From: an uncultured Saprospiraceae bacterium
Lineage (GTDB): Bacteria; Bacteroidota; Bacteroidia; Chitinophagales; Saprospiraceae
DNA: 12,454 nucleotides
Assembly: GCA_937942465.1 (NCBI GenBank)
Contig: CALDEO010000308.1
Location: 1 to 12,454, forward strand
Direction of reading: 5' to 3'
Part shown: positions 1-7,223 of the stretch, one piece after another
Position numbering within the stretch: the first letter of the stretch is position 1
Layout of the letters: each line of letters begins with the position of its first letter
The notes under the pieces: generated by a model
Told to the model about the DNA's origin: nothing
The model's database searches: none
What the model saw: only the letters and a program-made list of their open reading frames with translations
Made by a program: the position numbers and the translations under genes

Positions 1-29
1 TAACGAGACTCTAGTTTATAATAAAATCG

Positions 30-75
30 GTTTTTGGGATGGTCTCTCTTCATTTATTTGAAGGGGGACTTTTCT
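30..75 (+). terminator. Intrinsic terminator of an upstream transcript
   Basis: The 12-mer GTTTTTGGGATG (30-41) leads directly into an 11-bp stem (42-52 with 59-69, two G-U pairs, 6-base loop), followed by a T-rich run (70-75). The same 12-mer and hairpin design follow the adhesin gene at 5432-5481. The gene it terminates would lie left of the window; TAA at 1-3 could be its stop codon, but the reading frame cannot be seen. Confidence 0.7.
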
Positions 76-87
76 CGTTTATAGAAT

Positions 88-123
88 GAGCAGTAGTGAA
101 TTATATTTACTACTGCTCTTCTT
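88..123 (+). terminator. Second strong hairpin, probable backup terminator
   Basis: GAGCAGTAGT (88-97) pairs perfectly with ACTACTGCTC (109-118). The stem can extend inward to 14 bp with one G-T pair, leaving a 3-base loop. TTCTT follows, a weak T-tract. It sits 12 bases after the previous terminator, so a tandem terminator or an mRNA 3'-end stabiliser are both possible. It might instead be an inverted repeat unrelated to transcription. Confidence 0.5.
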
Positions 124-837
124 ATTATAGTACGTTTAGGTGTGATAACTAATAGAATGCGGACTCCTACTGGCTAGCAGTTTGAACTGTGAGTAACTTG
201 TACTCTTGGTTTATAGCCTGATTGATAGTTAAGTGAGTAAAAAGGATACGGTGTAACAACTCCATACTCGGATTAGAGAGGTGGAGAATCTATCAGTTGT
301 ATTAACTTCACCTTACAGCTAAGTTAGAATGGCATATTGAGCTATCGTCTACCTTATATCTTTCATATTTACCGGTTAAGCTAATATATAGGGATAATTT
401 GATGGTATAGATTAGAATAAGTTTTCTTCCTATAAGGGGTGGGGTTGTCTTGATTGGGAGTAAATAACGCAATCTACACTAGTGTTGGTATATTAATAAG
501 TGTACACTTTACTAATACCATTGTATGAGATGAGTAAGTCACTTCTGTATTAGTCAGAGCTATTCATTCTGTGTCATTCTTTAGACGGGGTTATTAATAT
601 TATAGAATGGGTGTTATTAAGTTCAGTATGTTGGTAATATTGAAGATCTAAGTTTATAGCTAAGAGAAATTTATGCACTGTTCATTATGAATAGGGAAGT
701 CTATATAATAAAGCTATGTTGAGTACTATTAAGAGTTGGCTCTAGAAGGGCTTGGATCATTATTTAGAAATTATTTTCTTATTATTAAAAATTGTAAACT
801 ATTGAAATTAAGCGATTTGTGGCCTTAATTTAATTGT
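124..837. other. Gene-free AT-rich stretch
   Basis: No open frame of gene length is visible on either strand, and stops are dense in all frames. I recognise no tRNA, tmRNA, RNase P or rRNA pieces. The stretch holds short inverted repeats (best at 476-520). The heptamer TAGAATG occurs at 153, 325 and 603, with a fourth copy at 82 just outside, and CATTCT occurs at 565 and 575 in the opposite sense. It may be a spacer between two adhesin-type genes, decayed coding DNA, or the site of an unrecognised RNA; the sequence does not decide. Confidence 0.6.
476..520. repeat. Adjacent palindromes within a larger inverted repeat
   Basis: ACACTAGTGT (476-485) is a perfect 10-bp palindrome. Next to it, AAGTGTACACTT (498-509) is a perfect 12-bp palindrome flanked by TGGTA (486-490) and TACCA (516-520), with TTA/TAA inside them, giving an imperfect hairpin from 486 to 520. 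Both cores contain GTGT/ACAC. Such symmetry fits a dimeric regulator site or a cruciform or RNA hairpin. No gene lies close enough to say what it would control. Confidence 0.45.
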
Positions 838-892
838 TTTGACAAAAAATATTCAAATTAGTCTTTTACATATTAAATATTTTCTATATTTG
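838..892 (+). promoter_or_regulatory. Candidate promoter region for the adhesin gene
   Basis: TATATTTG (885-892) matches the Bacteroidota -7 box TAnnTTTG exactly, but no TTTG lies at the usual distance upstream. A second possibility pairs TTTG (838-841) with a poorer box TAGTCTTTT (859-867), 17 bases apart. If the first is used, transcription would begin near 898 and leave a leader of about 215 bases. Based on consensus matching only. Confidence 0.4.
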
Positions 893-1112
893 TGTTGTAT
901 TAGCTAAGAACGTATTACATATGTTCTTTTAGAACCATATTTGAGAAAGCGTTTCTGTTTTCTCTATTCCAACCTATACGATAATATTAGAACCAAAGAT
1001 TTATTAGGCTAATCCTGCCTACTATATTTTTATTTAACCCTGTTTGGACGATCCTTAAGTACTATGCGTATTGATGGTCCCACTACAGTAAAACTCATTT
1101 TAAAACTTAAAA
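893..1112 (+). promoter_or_regulatory. 5' leader of the adhesin gene with alternative hairpins
   Basis: AGAACGTA (907-914) can pair with TATGTTCT (920-927) around a 5-base loop, including one G-T pair. The same GTTCT (923-927) can instead pair with AGAAC (931-935) around TTT, so the two hairpins exclude each other. The 9-mer TTAGAACCA occurs at 929-937 and again at 987-995, giving a third AGAAC as a possible partner. No known riboswitch is recognised. The leader could equally be passive; the pairings are short and AT-rich. Confidence 0.35.
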
Positions 1113-4100
1113 ATGGATCTCATGATGAAAACGAAACTCACGTTTTTAAAACAAAGAATGAAGCAGACGACGATGCTATTTTCATTCTTACTGACCTTGC
1201 TCTGCTCGGCGAATGTGCTACATGCACAATGTTCGCTCGCGTGTAATGGTTCTACACAGGTATCGCTTGATATTAGTTGTCAAGCAATGATTACCCCTGA
1301 AATGATTCTTAACGATCAAGCAACTTCTTGTGCAGGAGGTGTTTTTGAAGTTACAGTAATGGATGCTCAGGGAGTTGCAATTTTAACTTCTCCAATGGTT
1401 GGATCAAGTGAAGTTGGACAAACTTTAACAGTGAAAGTTACTGATACTGCATCAGGTAACTCTTGTTGGGGAGATATTGTGGTTGAAGACAAAATCGCTC
1501 CTACAATCGATTGTGCAGCAGCGCAGACTGCAATTGATGCAGCGCCGTTTTTCTGCTATGACTTATTTGCTTTTGATATTGCTCCTTTCGTAACAGAAAA
1601 TTGTGGTATTGATACAATTATTTTATCATCAGAGTTAGTTACAGCTAATGATTGTTCTGGTGCTTTAGCAGCTGATATTTTGAAAATTATTGAAAGAGAA
1701 TACATCGTAATTGATGCTTCTGGAAATCAATCAACTACGTGCATGTTGACATTTACTGTTAACAGAGTACCTGGTCCTCCATTTAGTAATATTGTATGTC
1801 CTGCTCCTTTGTTAGAGTCATCAAACAATGCATTACTATGTAATGGTGTTTATGCAACAGATGCTAATGGTCACCCTGCACCTTCTGTAACAGGAGTTCC
1901 GCAGTTGGATCAAGATGGTGTACTTGTTGGTACAGTACCTAATCCTAATTTCGTTGATAACGAAGGACCAGATGGTATTGATGATAATGATCCTGCAATT
2001 TTAACTGGAGATCCTGCTTTTGTAGATCTTAAAGGTACTCCAGGTGCAGATGGTAATGATGACAATGGTGTAGATACAGTACCTGCAGATGCAGATAGAA
2101 TTGATCTTTTTCCAGCACCTATGATTTACTGTAATTTATTATCAGCTTATACTGATGTTGAATTACCAGCAATCGGTTGTGTAACAAAAATAATTAGAAC
2201 ATGGTCTATTATAGAGTGGAACTGTGATGCTAGAGATATTCCTAATTGTGTACAAATGATAGAAATTGTAGACAATGAAGCACCTACGTTCACTGCTCCT
2301 GTAGATCAGACAGTAACTACAAATGTAAATGGAAATTATAGCTCAGGTGCTCATGGTGCAGTATCATGTGCAGCTTCAGTTAATTTACCTGCAATTGTTG
2401 CAGTTGATAACTGTAATAATGATCCTATTACTGTTGATGTAACATACACAGATGGATTTTTAGATAACCAAAATGGAGGTTTAGTAGAATTACCATTAGG
2501 TGTTAACACGATCACATACACAGTATATGATGGATGTTATAATTCTAGTTCTGCTTCTTATACAATAACTGTTGTTGATAATACTGCTCCAGTTGCAATT
2601 TGTATTCAGAATACTGTTGTTGGTTTGACTAACAATGGTCAGAATGGAAGTAGTACTGCTGTTTATGCAGAATCTTTTGATAGCGGAAGTTATGATGACT
2701 GTAAATTAGACAAAGTATTAGTTAGAAGAATGGATAATGGAGTTCCATGTGGTGATAACATCACTGATTTCAATCCTTCAGTTAGCTTCTGTTGTGCTGA
2801 TATTGGTACTGACGTAATGGTTGTTTTCAGAGCATATGACGTTAATGGTAACTTTAATGACTGTATGGTTTCTGTAGAAGTTCAAGATAAATTGGCTCCA
2901 GTAATTACATGTCCTTCGGATATGACAGTTAACTGTACTGCATTTTATGATACTAGCAACTTATCTGGCGCTTTTGGTTCTGCCACTGCTACTGATAACT
3001 GTAATGTAACAATGACTGAAACTTTTGAGTCTAACTTAAACCAATGTAATACAGGAACAATCACTAGAAGATTTGTTGCTACAGATGACGGTGGTAGACA
3101 AGATTCTTGTTTCCAAACAATTACATTCATGAATCCTACACCTTTCGGTTGTACGGACGTTGTTGATCCTATTGGATCACCAGATGATATTACATGGCCA
3201 GCTGATGTTGCTGCAGAAGGATGTTTCGATCCAGCATCAACAGATTTCTTACCAGAAGTAACAGGTACTCCTACATTCTCAGACGATCAGTGTGATCTAG
3301 TAGGTGCTAACTATACAGATCAAGTATTCCCATTCAACAATACAAATGGTGATGCATGTTTCAAAATAATCAGAGAGTGGAAAGTTATTGACTGGTGTCA
3401 ATATGGAACACAATGTAACGTAGCAATTGGTAACACATATGCAACTTGGACTTGGACTCAAGTAATCAAGATAAGCAATGCTGTTGATCCAGTAATCACA
3501 AGTAGTTGTGATGCTAAATCTACATGTACTTTTGATGCACTTTGTGCAACAGGATTTATCGAATTGACTGCAACAGCTACAGACGACTGTACTGATGTAT
3601 TGACATACACATACGACGTAGATATTAACAACGATGGTGTTGCTGATGTTGATGCAGCTGGAAATGCTACTTACTTACCAGTTACTGCTGCAGGTAATAG
3701 TTTAGATGCAAGTGGAGATTACCCAGTGGGTACTCACAGTGTTTCATATACATTTAGAGATAAGTGTGGTAACGTTGCTACTTGTACTCAAATATTTACA
3801 ATCCAAAACTGTAAAGCACCAACTGCTTACTGTTTAAATGGTTTAGCTACAGACTTAATGGCTGTTGATTTAGACAATGACGGTACTGCTGATTGGGGTA
3901 TGATTGACATTTGGGCTAATGATTTTGATAATGGTAGTTCTCACCCATGTGGTTATGAAGTAGTATTCTCATTCTCACAAGATACGTCTAACACTTCAAT
4001 CATTTTTGATTGTAATACTACAGGTCAACAAACAGTTGATGTATATGCTACAGCAATAGATGGTAACGGAGATATCGTTTCATTCTCATTCTGTACTACA

Positions 4101-5396
4101 TTCATCTCTATTCAAGATAATATGAATGTATGTCCTACAACAGGAGGTCCTACAGGTGGAAGAATCGCAGGTAGAATTGCTACTGAAAATAATGAAACTT
4201 TAGAAGATGTTGCTATTCAACTTGAAGGTGCAGCTTTAAATACTGCAAATACTGATGCAAGTGGAGAATACGCATTCCCAGAAATGAATTTAGGTGGAAG
4301 CTACGTTGTAGATCCTTCTAAAAACACGGATCCAATGAATGGTGTAAGTACACTTGACCTTGTTATCGTTCAGAGACACATCCTAGGTATTGATAACTTA
4401 GATAGTCCTTACAAGCACATCGCAGCAGATATTAACAATGATGCTAATATCTCAGCAATTGATTTGGTTGAATTGAGAAAGTTAATCTTAGGTGTAAACA
4501 TGGAGTTCAACTCTAACGAATCTTGGAGATTTGTGGATGCTGCATACACATTTGATAGCAACGAAGATCCTTTAGAAAATGAATTACCTGAGTCTTATAC
4601 AATCGAGACTTTAGATAATGATATGAATGTTGACTTTACTGCAATTAAAGTAGGTGATGTTAACAACACTGTAGTGACGAATCTAGTAGGTCAAAGTATT
4701 GATAACAGATATTCTGAGACTTTAAGTTTCGATATCAACAATCAAGAATTTGCAGCTGGAGACATCGTTGAAGTTCCTTTCTATGCAACTCAAAATGTTG
4801 ACATATTAGGATACCAGTTTACACTTGACTTTGATGCATCTAACTTAGAATTTGTTGACGGTAAATCAGGAGAAATCTTGACTAACACTTACAACTATGG
4901 TACTCAGTTAGCTGACAAAGGTTTAGTAACTACAAGTTGGAATACTGTAACACCTGAGTTAATCAACAAAGGTAAGATTGCATTCACTCTAGTATTCAAA
5001 GCGAAAGCTGCGGGTAGTTTAGCAAGTGATCTACAAGTGAATTCACAATTGACTTCTGCTGAAGCATACAATGCTGATCAAGAGTTAATGAATGTTGAAG
5101 TGAGATTTGATAATGATGAGGCTAACGAAGGTCTAGGATATGTATTATACCAAAATACACCTAACCCATTCGATAATTCTACAGAAATATCATTCCACTT
5201 ACCGAAAGCTATGAATGCTCAGTTGAGAATATACGATGTGTCAGGTAAGACGATCAAAGTATACAACGAAGTATATCAAGCAGGTATGAATATGATCGTT
5301 GTTGATAAATCAACTTTAGCAGCAGCAGGAATTTTATACTACACATTAGAGACTGACAACTTTACTGCTACGAAGCGTATGGTTGTGATAAAATAA
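1113..5396 (+). CDS. Large T9SS-secreted adhesin-like protein (HYR-like, dockerin, cohesin-like)
   Basis: This 1427-residue protein is probably exported by Sec and then the type IX system and displayed on, or released from, the cell surface. The signal peptide is near residues 16-38 (hydrophobic core MLFSFLLTLL, cleavage after LHA). Met1, Met4, Met5 or Met16 (at 1158) could each start it; Met16 gives the most typical signal peptide. The mature part is Cys- and Asp-rich. HYR-like Ig-fold repeats lie near 387-489, 592-674 and 791-900. A module with a W-x-I-x-W core occurs twice (around 360 and 752). Then come a short CarboxypepD_reg/CNA-B-like segment (about 1015-1070), a dockerin-type pair of EF-like loops (1076-1130, second loop DINNDANISAIDL), a cohesin-like beta domain (about 1202-1332) and a type A T9SS tail (about 1337-1427, with YQNTPNPF, IYDVSGK and a basic end). 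No enzymatic domain is evident. Adhesion or matrix assembly is inferred from the architecture. It is transcribed alone, with its own terminator. Confidence 0.9.
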   Translation: MDLMMKTKLTFLKQRMKQTTMLFSFLLTLLCSANVLHAQCSLACNGSTQVSLDISCQAMITPEMILNDQATSCAGGVFEVTVMDAQGVAILTSPMVGSSEVGQTLTVKVTDTASGNSCWGDIVVEDKIAPTIDCAAAQTAIDAAPFFCYDLFAFDIAPFVTENCGIDTIILSSELVTANDCSGALAADILKIIEREYIVIDASGNQSTTCMLTFTVNRVPGPPFSNIVCPAPLLESSNNALLCNGVYATDANGHPAPSVTGVPQLDQDGVLVGTVPNPNFVDNEGPDGIDDNDPAILTGDPAFVDLKGTPGADGNDDNGVDTVPADADRIDLFPAPMIYCNLLSAYTDVELPAIGCVTKIIRTWSIIEWNCDARDIPNCVQMIEIVDNEAPTFTAPVDQTVTTNVNGNYSSGAHGAVSCAASVNLPAIVAVDNCNNDPITVDVTYTDGFLDNQNGGLVELPLGVNTITYTVYDGCYNSSSASYTITVVDNTAPVAICIQNTVVGLTNNGQNGSSTAVYAESFDSGSYDDCKLDKVLVRRMDNGVPCGDNITDFNPSVSFCCADIGTDVMVVFRAYDVNGNFNDCMVSVEVQDKLAPVITCPSDMTVNCTAFYDTSNLSGAFGSATATDNCNVTMTETFESNLNQCNTGTITRRFVATDDGGRQDSCFQTITFMNPTPFGCTDVVDPIGSPDDITWPADVAAEGCFDPASTDFLPEVTGTPTFSDDQCDLVGANYTDQVFPFNNTNGDACFKIIREWKVIDWCQYGTQCNVAIGNTYATWTWTQVIKISNAVDPVITSSCDAKSTCTFDALCATGFIELTATATDDCTDVLTYTYDVDINNDGVADVDAAGNATYLPVTAAGNSLDASGDYPVGTHSVSYTFRDKCGNVATCTQIFTIQNCKAPTAYCLNGLATDLMAVDLDNDGTADWGMIDIWANDFDNGSSHPCGYEVVFSFSQDTSNTSIIFDCNTTGQQTVDVYATAIDGNGDIVSFSFCTTFISIQDNMNVCPTTGGPTGGRIAGRIATENNETLEDVAIQLEGAALNTANTDASGEYAFPEMNLGGSYVVDPSKNTDPMNGVSTLDLVIVQRHILGIDNLDSPYKHIAADINNDANISAIDLVELRKLILGVNMEFNSNESWRFVDAAYTFDSNEDPLENELPESYTIETLDNDMNVDFTAIKVGDVNNTVVTNLVGQSIDNRYSETLSFDINNQEFAAGDIVEVPFYATQNVDILGYQFTLDFDASNLEFVDGKSGEILTNTYNYGTQLADKGLVTTSWNTVTPELINKGKIAFTLVFKAKAAGSLASDLQVNSQLTSAEAYNADQELMNVEVRFDNDEANEGLGYVLYQNTPNPFDNSTEISFHLPKAMNAQLRIYDVSGKTIKVYNEVYQAGMNMIVVDKSTLAAAGILYYTLETDNFTATKRMVVIK

Positions 5397-5443
5397 GATT
5401 GAGTTAGATTTCCCAGCTCAAAAGAATTACTGTTTTTGGGATG

Positions 5444-5481
5444 AGACCCCTCTCCATGATGTTGGAGGGGGTCTTTTTTTT
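5444..5481 (+). terminator. Intrinsic terminator after the adhesin gene
   Basis: AGACCCCTCTCC (5444-5455) pairs with GGAGGGGGTCT (5464-5474) with one bulged T and an 8-base loop. The run of T from 5474 to 5481 follows. It lies 47 bases after the adhesin stop codon and is preceded by GTTTTTGGGATG (5432-5443), identical to positions 30-41. Confidence 0.9.
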
Positions 5482-5546
5482 GCCCTATATCGAGATTAGG
5501 GTTTTAATATCTTTTCCAATAATGGTTTATTTATTCTAATTCAACT

Positions 5547-5554
5547 TACATTTG
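5547..5554 (+). promoter_or_regulatory. Candidate -7 box for ruvX-def
   Basis: TACATTTG is an exact match to TAnnTTTG. No good TTTG -33 box is visible about 19 bases upstream. The box ends only 4 bases before the GTG start at 5559, so transcription from it would give a leaderless or nearly leaderless mRNA. An alternative is a start further upstream, after the terminator at 5481. Confidence 0.45.
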
Positions 5555-5558
5555 CGCT

Positions 5559-5969
5559 GTGGCTAGAATACTATCAATAGATTATGGACTTAAGAGATGT
5601 GGACTGGCAGTTACAGATCCTTTACAGATTATAGTGACTCCATTAGATACTATAGAGACTCCACAGATTAAAGACTTTCTGATTCAATATATGAATAAGG
5701 AAGAAGTCGAGGAGATCGTATTTGGATGGCCGACTCACAAAGACGGTAATCCTACGCATATCACTGGGAATATTAAGAAACTCCAGCTTGATATTGAAAA
5801 ACAATTTCCCAATAAAAAGTATTCCTTTACTGACGAAAGCTTTAGCTCAGTAATGGCTAAACAAATAATCCTGAGTTCAGGAGTCAATAAAAAGAAAAGA
5901 AGGGACAAAGCGCTAGTAGATAAAATAAGCGCAGTAGTAATTTTACAACGATACCTTAATCACATATAG
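5559..5969 (+). CDS. ruvX: Pre-16S rRNA nuclease / Holliday junction resolvase-like RuvX (YqgF)
   Basis: A 136-residue protein of normal length for the YqgF/RuvX family, which has an RNase H-like fold, acts in the cytoplasm and is linked to maturation of the 5' end of 16S rRNA. The first strand carries Asp8 in RILSIDYG and continues into GLAVTD. The second motif is EEIVFGWPT (51-59), matching the family's VxGxP strand, then TDESFSS (91-97, in place of the usual DERxTT) and LVDKISAVVILQRYL (119-133) with Asp121 as the last acidic residue. The start is GTG; nothing is lost N-terminally because Asp8 sits where the family has it. def begins 3 bases after the stop, so the two are almost certainly co-transcribed. 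The function is assigned from the family. Confidence 0.93.
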   Translation: MARILSIDYGLKRCGLAVTDPLQIIVTPLDTIETPQIKDFLIQYMNKEEVEEIVFGWPTHKDGNPTHITGNIKKLQLDIEKQFPNKKYSFTDESFSSVMAKQIILSSGVNKKKRRDKALVDKISAVVILQRYLNHI

Positions 5970-5972
5970 ATC

Positions 5973-6530
5973 ATGATTTTACCTATTTATGCTTACGGAC
6001 AGCCAGTATTGAAAAAAACCGGTGTAGACATTACACCAGACCATGAAGGATTATCTGTATTAATAGATAATATGTGGGATACAATGTACAACGCCTCAGG
6101 CGTGGGTCTTGCCGCTCCTCAGATAGGCTTATCTATAAGATTGTTTGTCATAGACTCTCAACAGATGATGGAAGAAGGTAAAGAGTCTGACGGTGTCAAG
6201 TCCGTATTCATCAATGCCGAGATAATAGAAGAAACAGGAAAAGTGTGGCCATACGAAGAGGGGTGTCTAAGTATACCGAGGATCACTGGAGACGTTGAGC
6301 GACAGGAGACGGTCAAAATAAAATACTTTGACCAAGACTTTAAAGAGCACATTGAGACTTACTCAGGGTTAAATGCAAGAGTCATACAGCACGAATATGA
6401 TCATATAGAAGGCAATCTCTTTACAGAGAAATTAAAGCCTGTAAAGAAACGATTGATCAAGCGTAAGCTAGAAGCGATACGCAAGGGCAATATTGACCCT
6501 AAATACAGAATGAAGTTTGTACGTAAGTAA
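5973..6530 (+). CDS. def: Peptide deformylase
   Basis: This 185-residue cytoplasmic metalloenzyme removes the formyl group from the initiator Met of new proteins. All three family motifs are present: GVGLAAPQ (43-50), EGCLSIP (96-102) with metal ligand Cys98, and QHEYDHIEG (139-147) with ligands His140 and His144 and catalytic Glu141. The C-terminal tail from about 155 is rich in Lys and Arg, which may favour a place near the ribosome exit (inference). The ATG lies 3 bases after the ruvX stop, indicating translational coupling. The stop is separated by one base from the stop of the RNase H gene on the other strand, and no terminator is visible between them. Confidence 0.97.
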   Translation: MILPIYAYGQPVLKKTGVDITPDHEGLSVLIDNMWDTMYNASGVGLAAPQIGLSIRLFVIDSQQMMEEGKESDGVKSVFINAEIIEETGKVWPYEEGCLSIPRITGDVERQETVKIKYFDQDFKEHIETYSGLNARVIQHEYDHIEGNLFTEKLKPVKKRLIKRKLEAIRKGNIDPKYRMKFVRK

Positions 6531-6531
6531 T

Positions 6532-7164
6532 TTACTTTCTACCAAAATCCGCAGGTATTTCTCCCCAGTTTTTGGTATCCCATTTGATTATACGATTCTT
6601 AAAAGTATTCTGCTTTAGCCATACTTCAGCTCTTGAGATCAATACCTTGAGTTCGGGGTTACTATGCTTTTCAAATAATTTGGTGTTTGCTTTTTTCTTT
6701 CTGACCCAACTCATCGCGGTCCTAGAGTCTGTATAGATAGATGAATCCACATTGCCTTTACTCTTAAACATCGCTAAAGCATGTACGATAGCCAGAAACT
6801 CACCAATATTGTTGGTACCTAATTTCATTGGGCCGAAGTGAAAAATCTCAACTTTAGATAAGGTGATCACCCCTCGGTATTCCATAGCTCCAGGATTGCC
6901 AGCGCATGCTGCATCTACACAGATACTGTTTTTTTCGACTACAGTCGAATAGTCAAATACTTTCTTAGATACTCTAGCACCACCAGTGGTAGACTTATAT
7001 TGAGGTCCATCTCTGAGTGCTCGTTCTGCCTCTTTCATAGTAGGGAAAGACTTATAGCTAGCACCTAAGAATCCATCGACCTGAGACTTACATGATTTCC
7101 AATTATTGTAAATGCCAGGAGTCTTGCCTTTCCAGACTACATAAAATTTTGAAGATTTTGCCAA
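6532..7164 (-). CDS. rnhA: RNase H with N-terminal hybrid-binding (viroplasmin-like) domain
   Basis: A 210-residue protein in the form that joins an RNA/DNA hybrid-binding domain to a type 1 RNase H; it would cut the RNA strand of hybrids such as R-loops and primers. The N-terminal domain (about 5-50) shows FYVVWKGKTPGIY, Trp22, Cys25 and VDGF. The catalytic domain (about 78-210) keeps all four acidic residues: Asp84 (VDAACAGNPG), Glu122 (NIGEFLA), Asp146 (YTDSRTA) and Asp206 (WGEIPADFGRK). The start is TTG: a TAA lies two codons upstream and the next in-frame Met (residue 43) would cut into the hybrid-binding domain, so TTG is the only sensible start. It is convergent with def and divergent from the TatD gene. 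Confidence 0.95.
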   Translation of the reverse strand: MAKSSKFYVVWKGKTPGIYNNWKSCKSQVDGFLGASYKSFPTMKEAERALRDGPQYKSTTGGARVSKKVFDYSTVVEKNSICVDAACAGNPGAMEYRGVITLSKVEIFHFGPMKLGTNNIGEFLAIVHALAMFKSKGNVDSSIYTDSRTAMSWVRKKKANTKLFEKHSNPELKVLISRAEVWLKQNTFKNRIIKWDTKNWGEIPADFGRK

Positions 7165-7223
7165 ATGCTTAATATGTTGTTAGTAAAAATGTAAACTTTG
7201 CGCAAGCTAAAAATAAAAAATAT
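7165..7223. promoter_or_regulatory. Divergent promoter region between RNase H and TatD genes
   Basis: On the + strand, GTAAACTTTG (7191-7200) resembles TAnnTTTG with one extra base in the spacer, which would start the TatD mRNA near 7206. TTGCGCAA (7198-7205) is a perfect 8-bp palindrome overlapping this box. On the - strand no good box is visible; TACATTTT (complement of 7187-7194) is the nearest. All the promoter signals for both genes must fit in these 59 bases. Confidence 0.4.

Noticed and set aside
124..837. Possible structural RNA (tmRNA, RNase P or 6S type)
   Set aside because: I looked for conserved core strings and tRNA-like ends and found none; short hairpins alone do not support a call.
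1064..1246. 60-codon frame overlapping the start of the adhesin gene
   Set aside because: It lies in another frame over the adhesin signal peptide, has no recognisable domain, and the adhesin frame explains this DNA far better.
1113..5396. Repeats in the adhesin as evidence of a cellulosome scaffoldin
   Set aside because: Only one dockerin and one cohesin-like domain are present, with no carbohydrate-binding or glycosidase domain; HYR-like repeats and the T9SS tail point to a surface adhesin.
5483..5501. CCCTA/TAGGG hairpin after the adhesin terminator
   Set aside because: A 5-bp stem with a 9-base loop is too weak to count as a second terminator.
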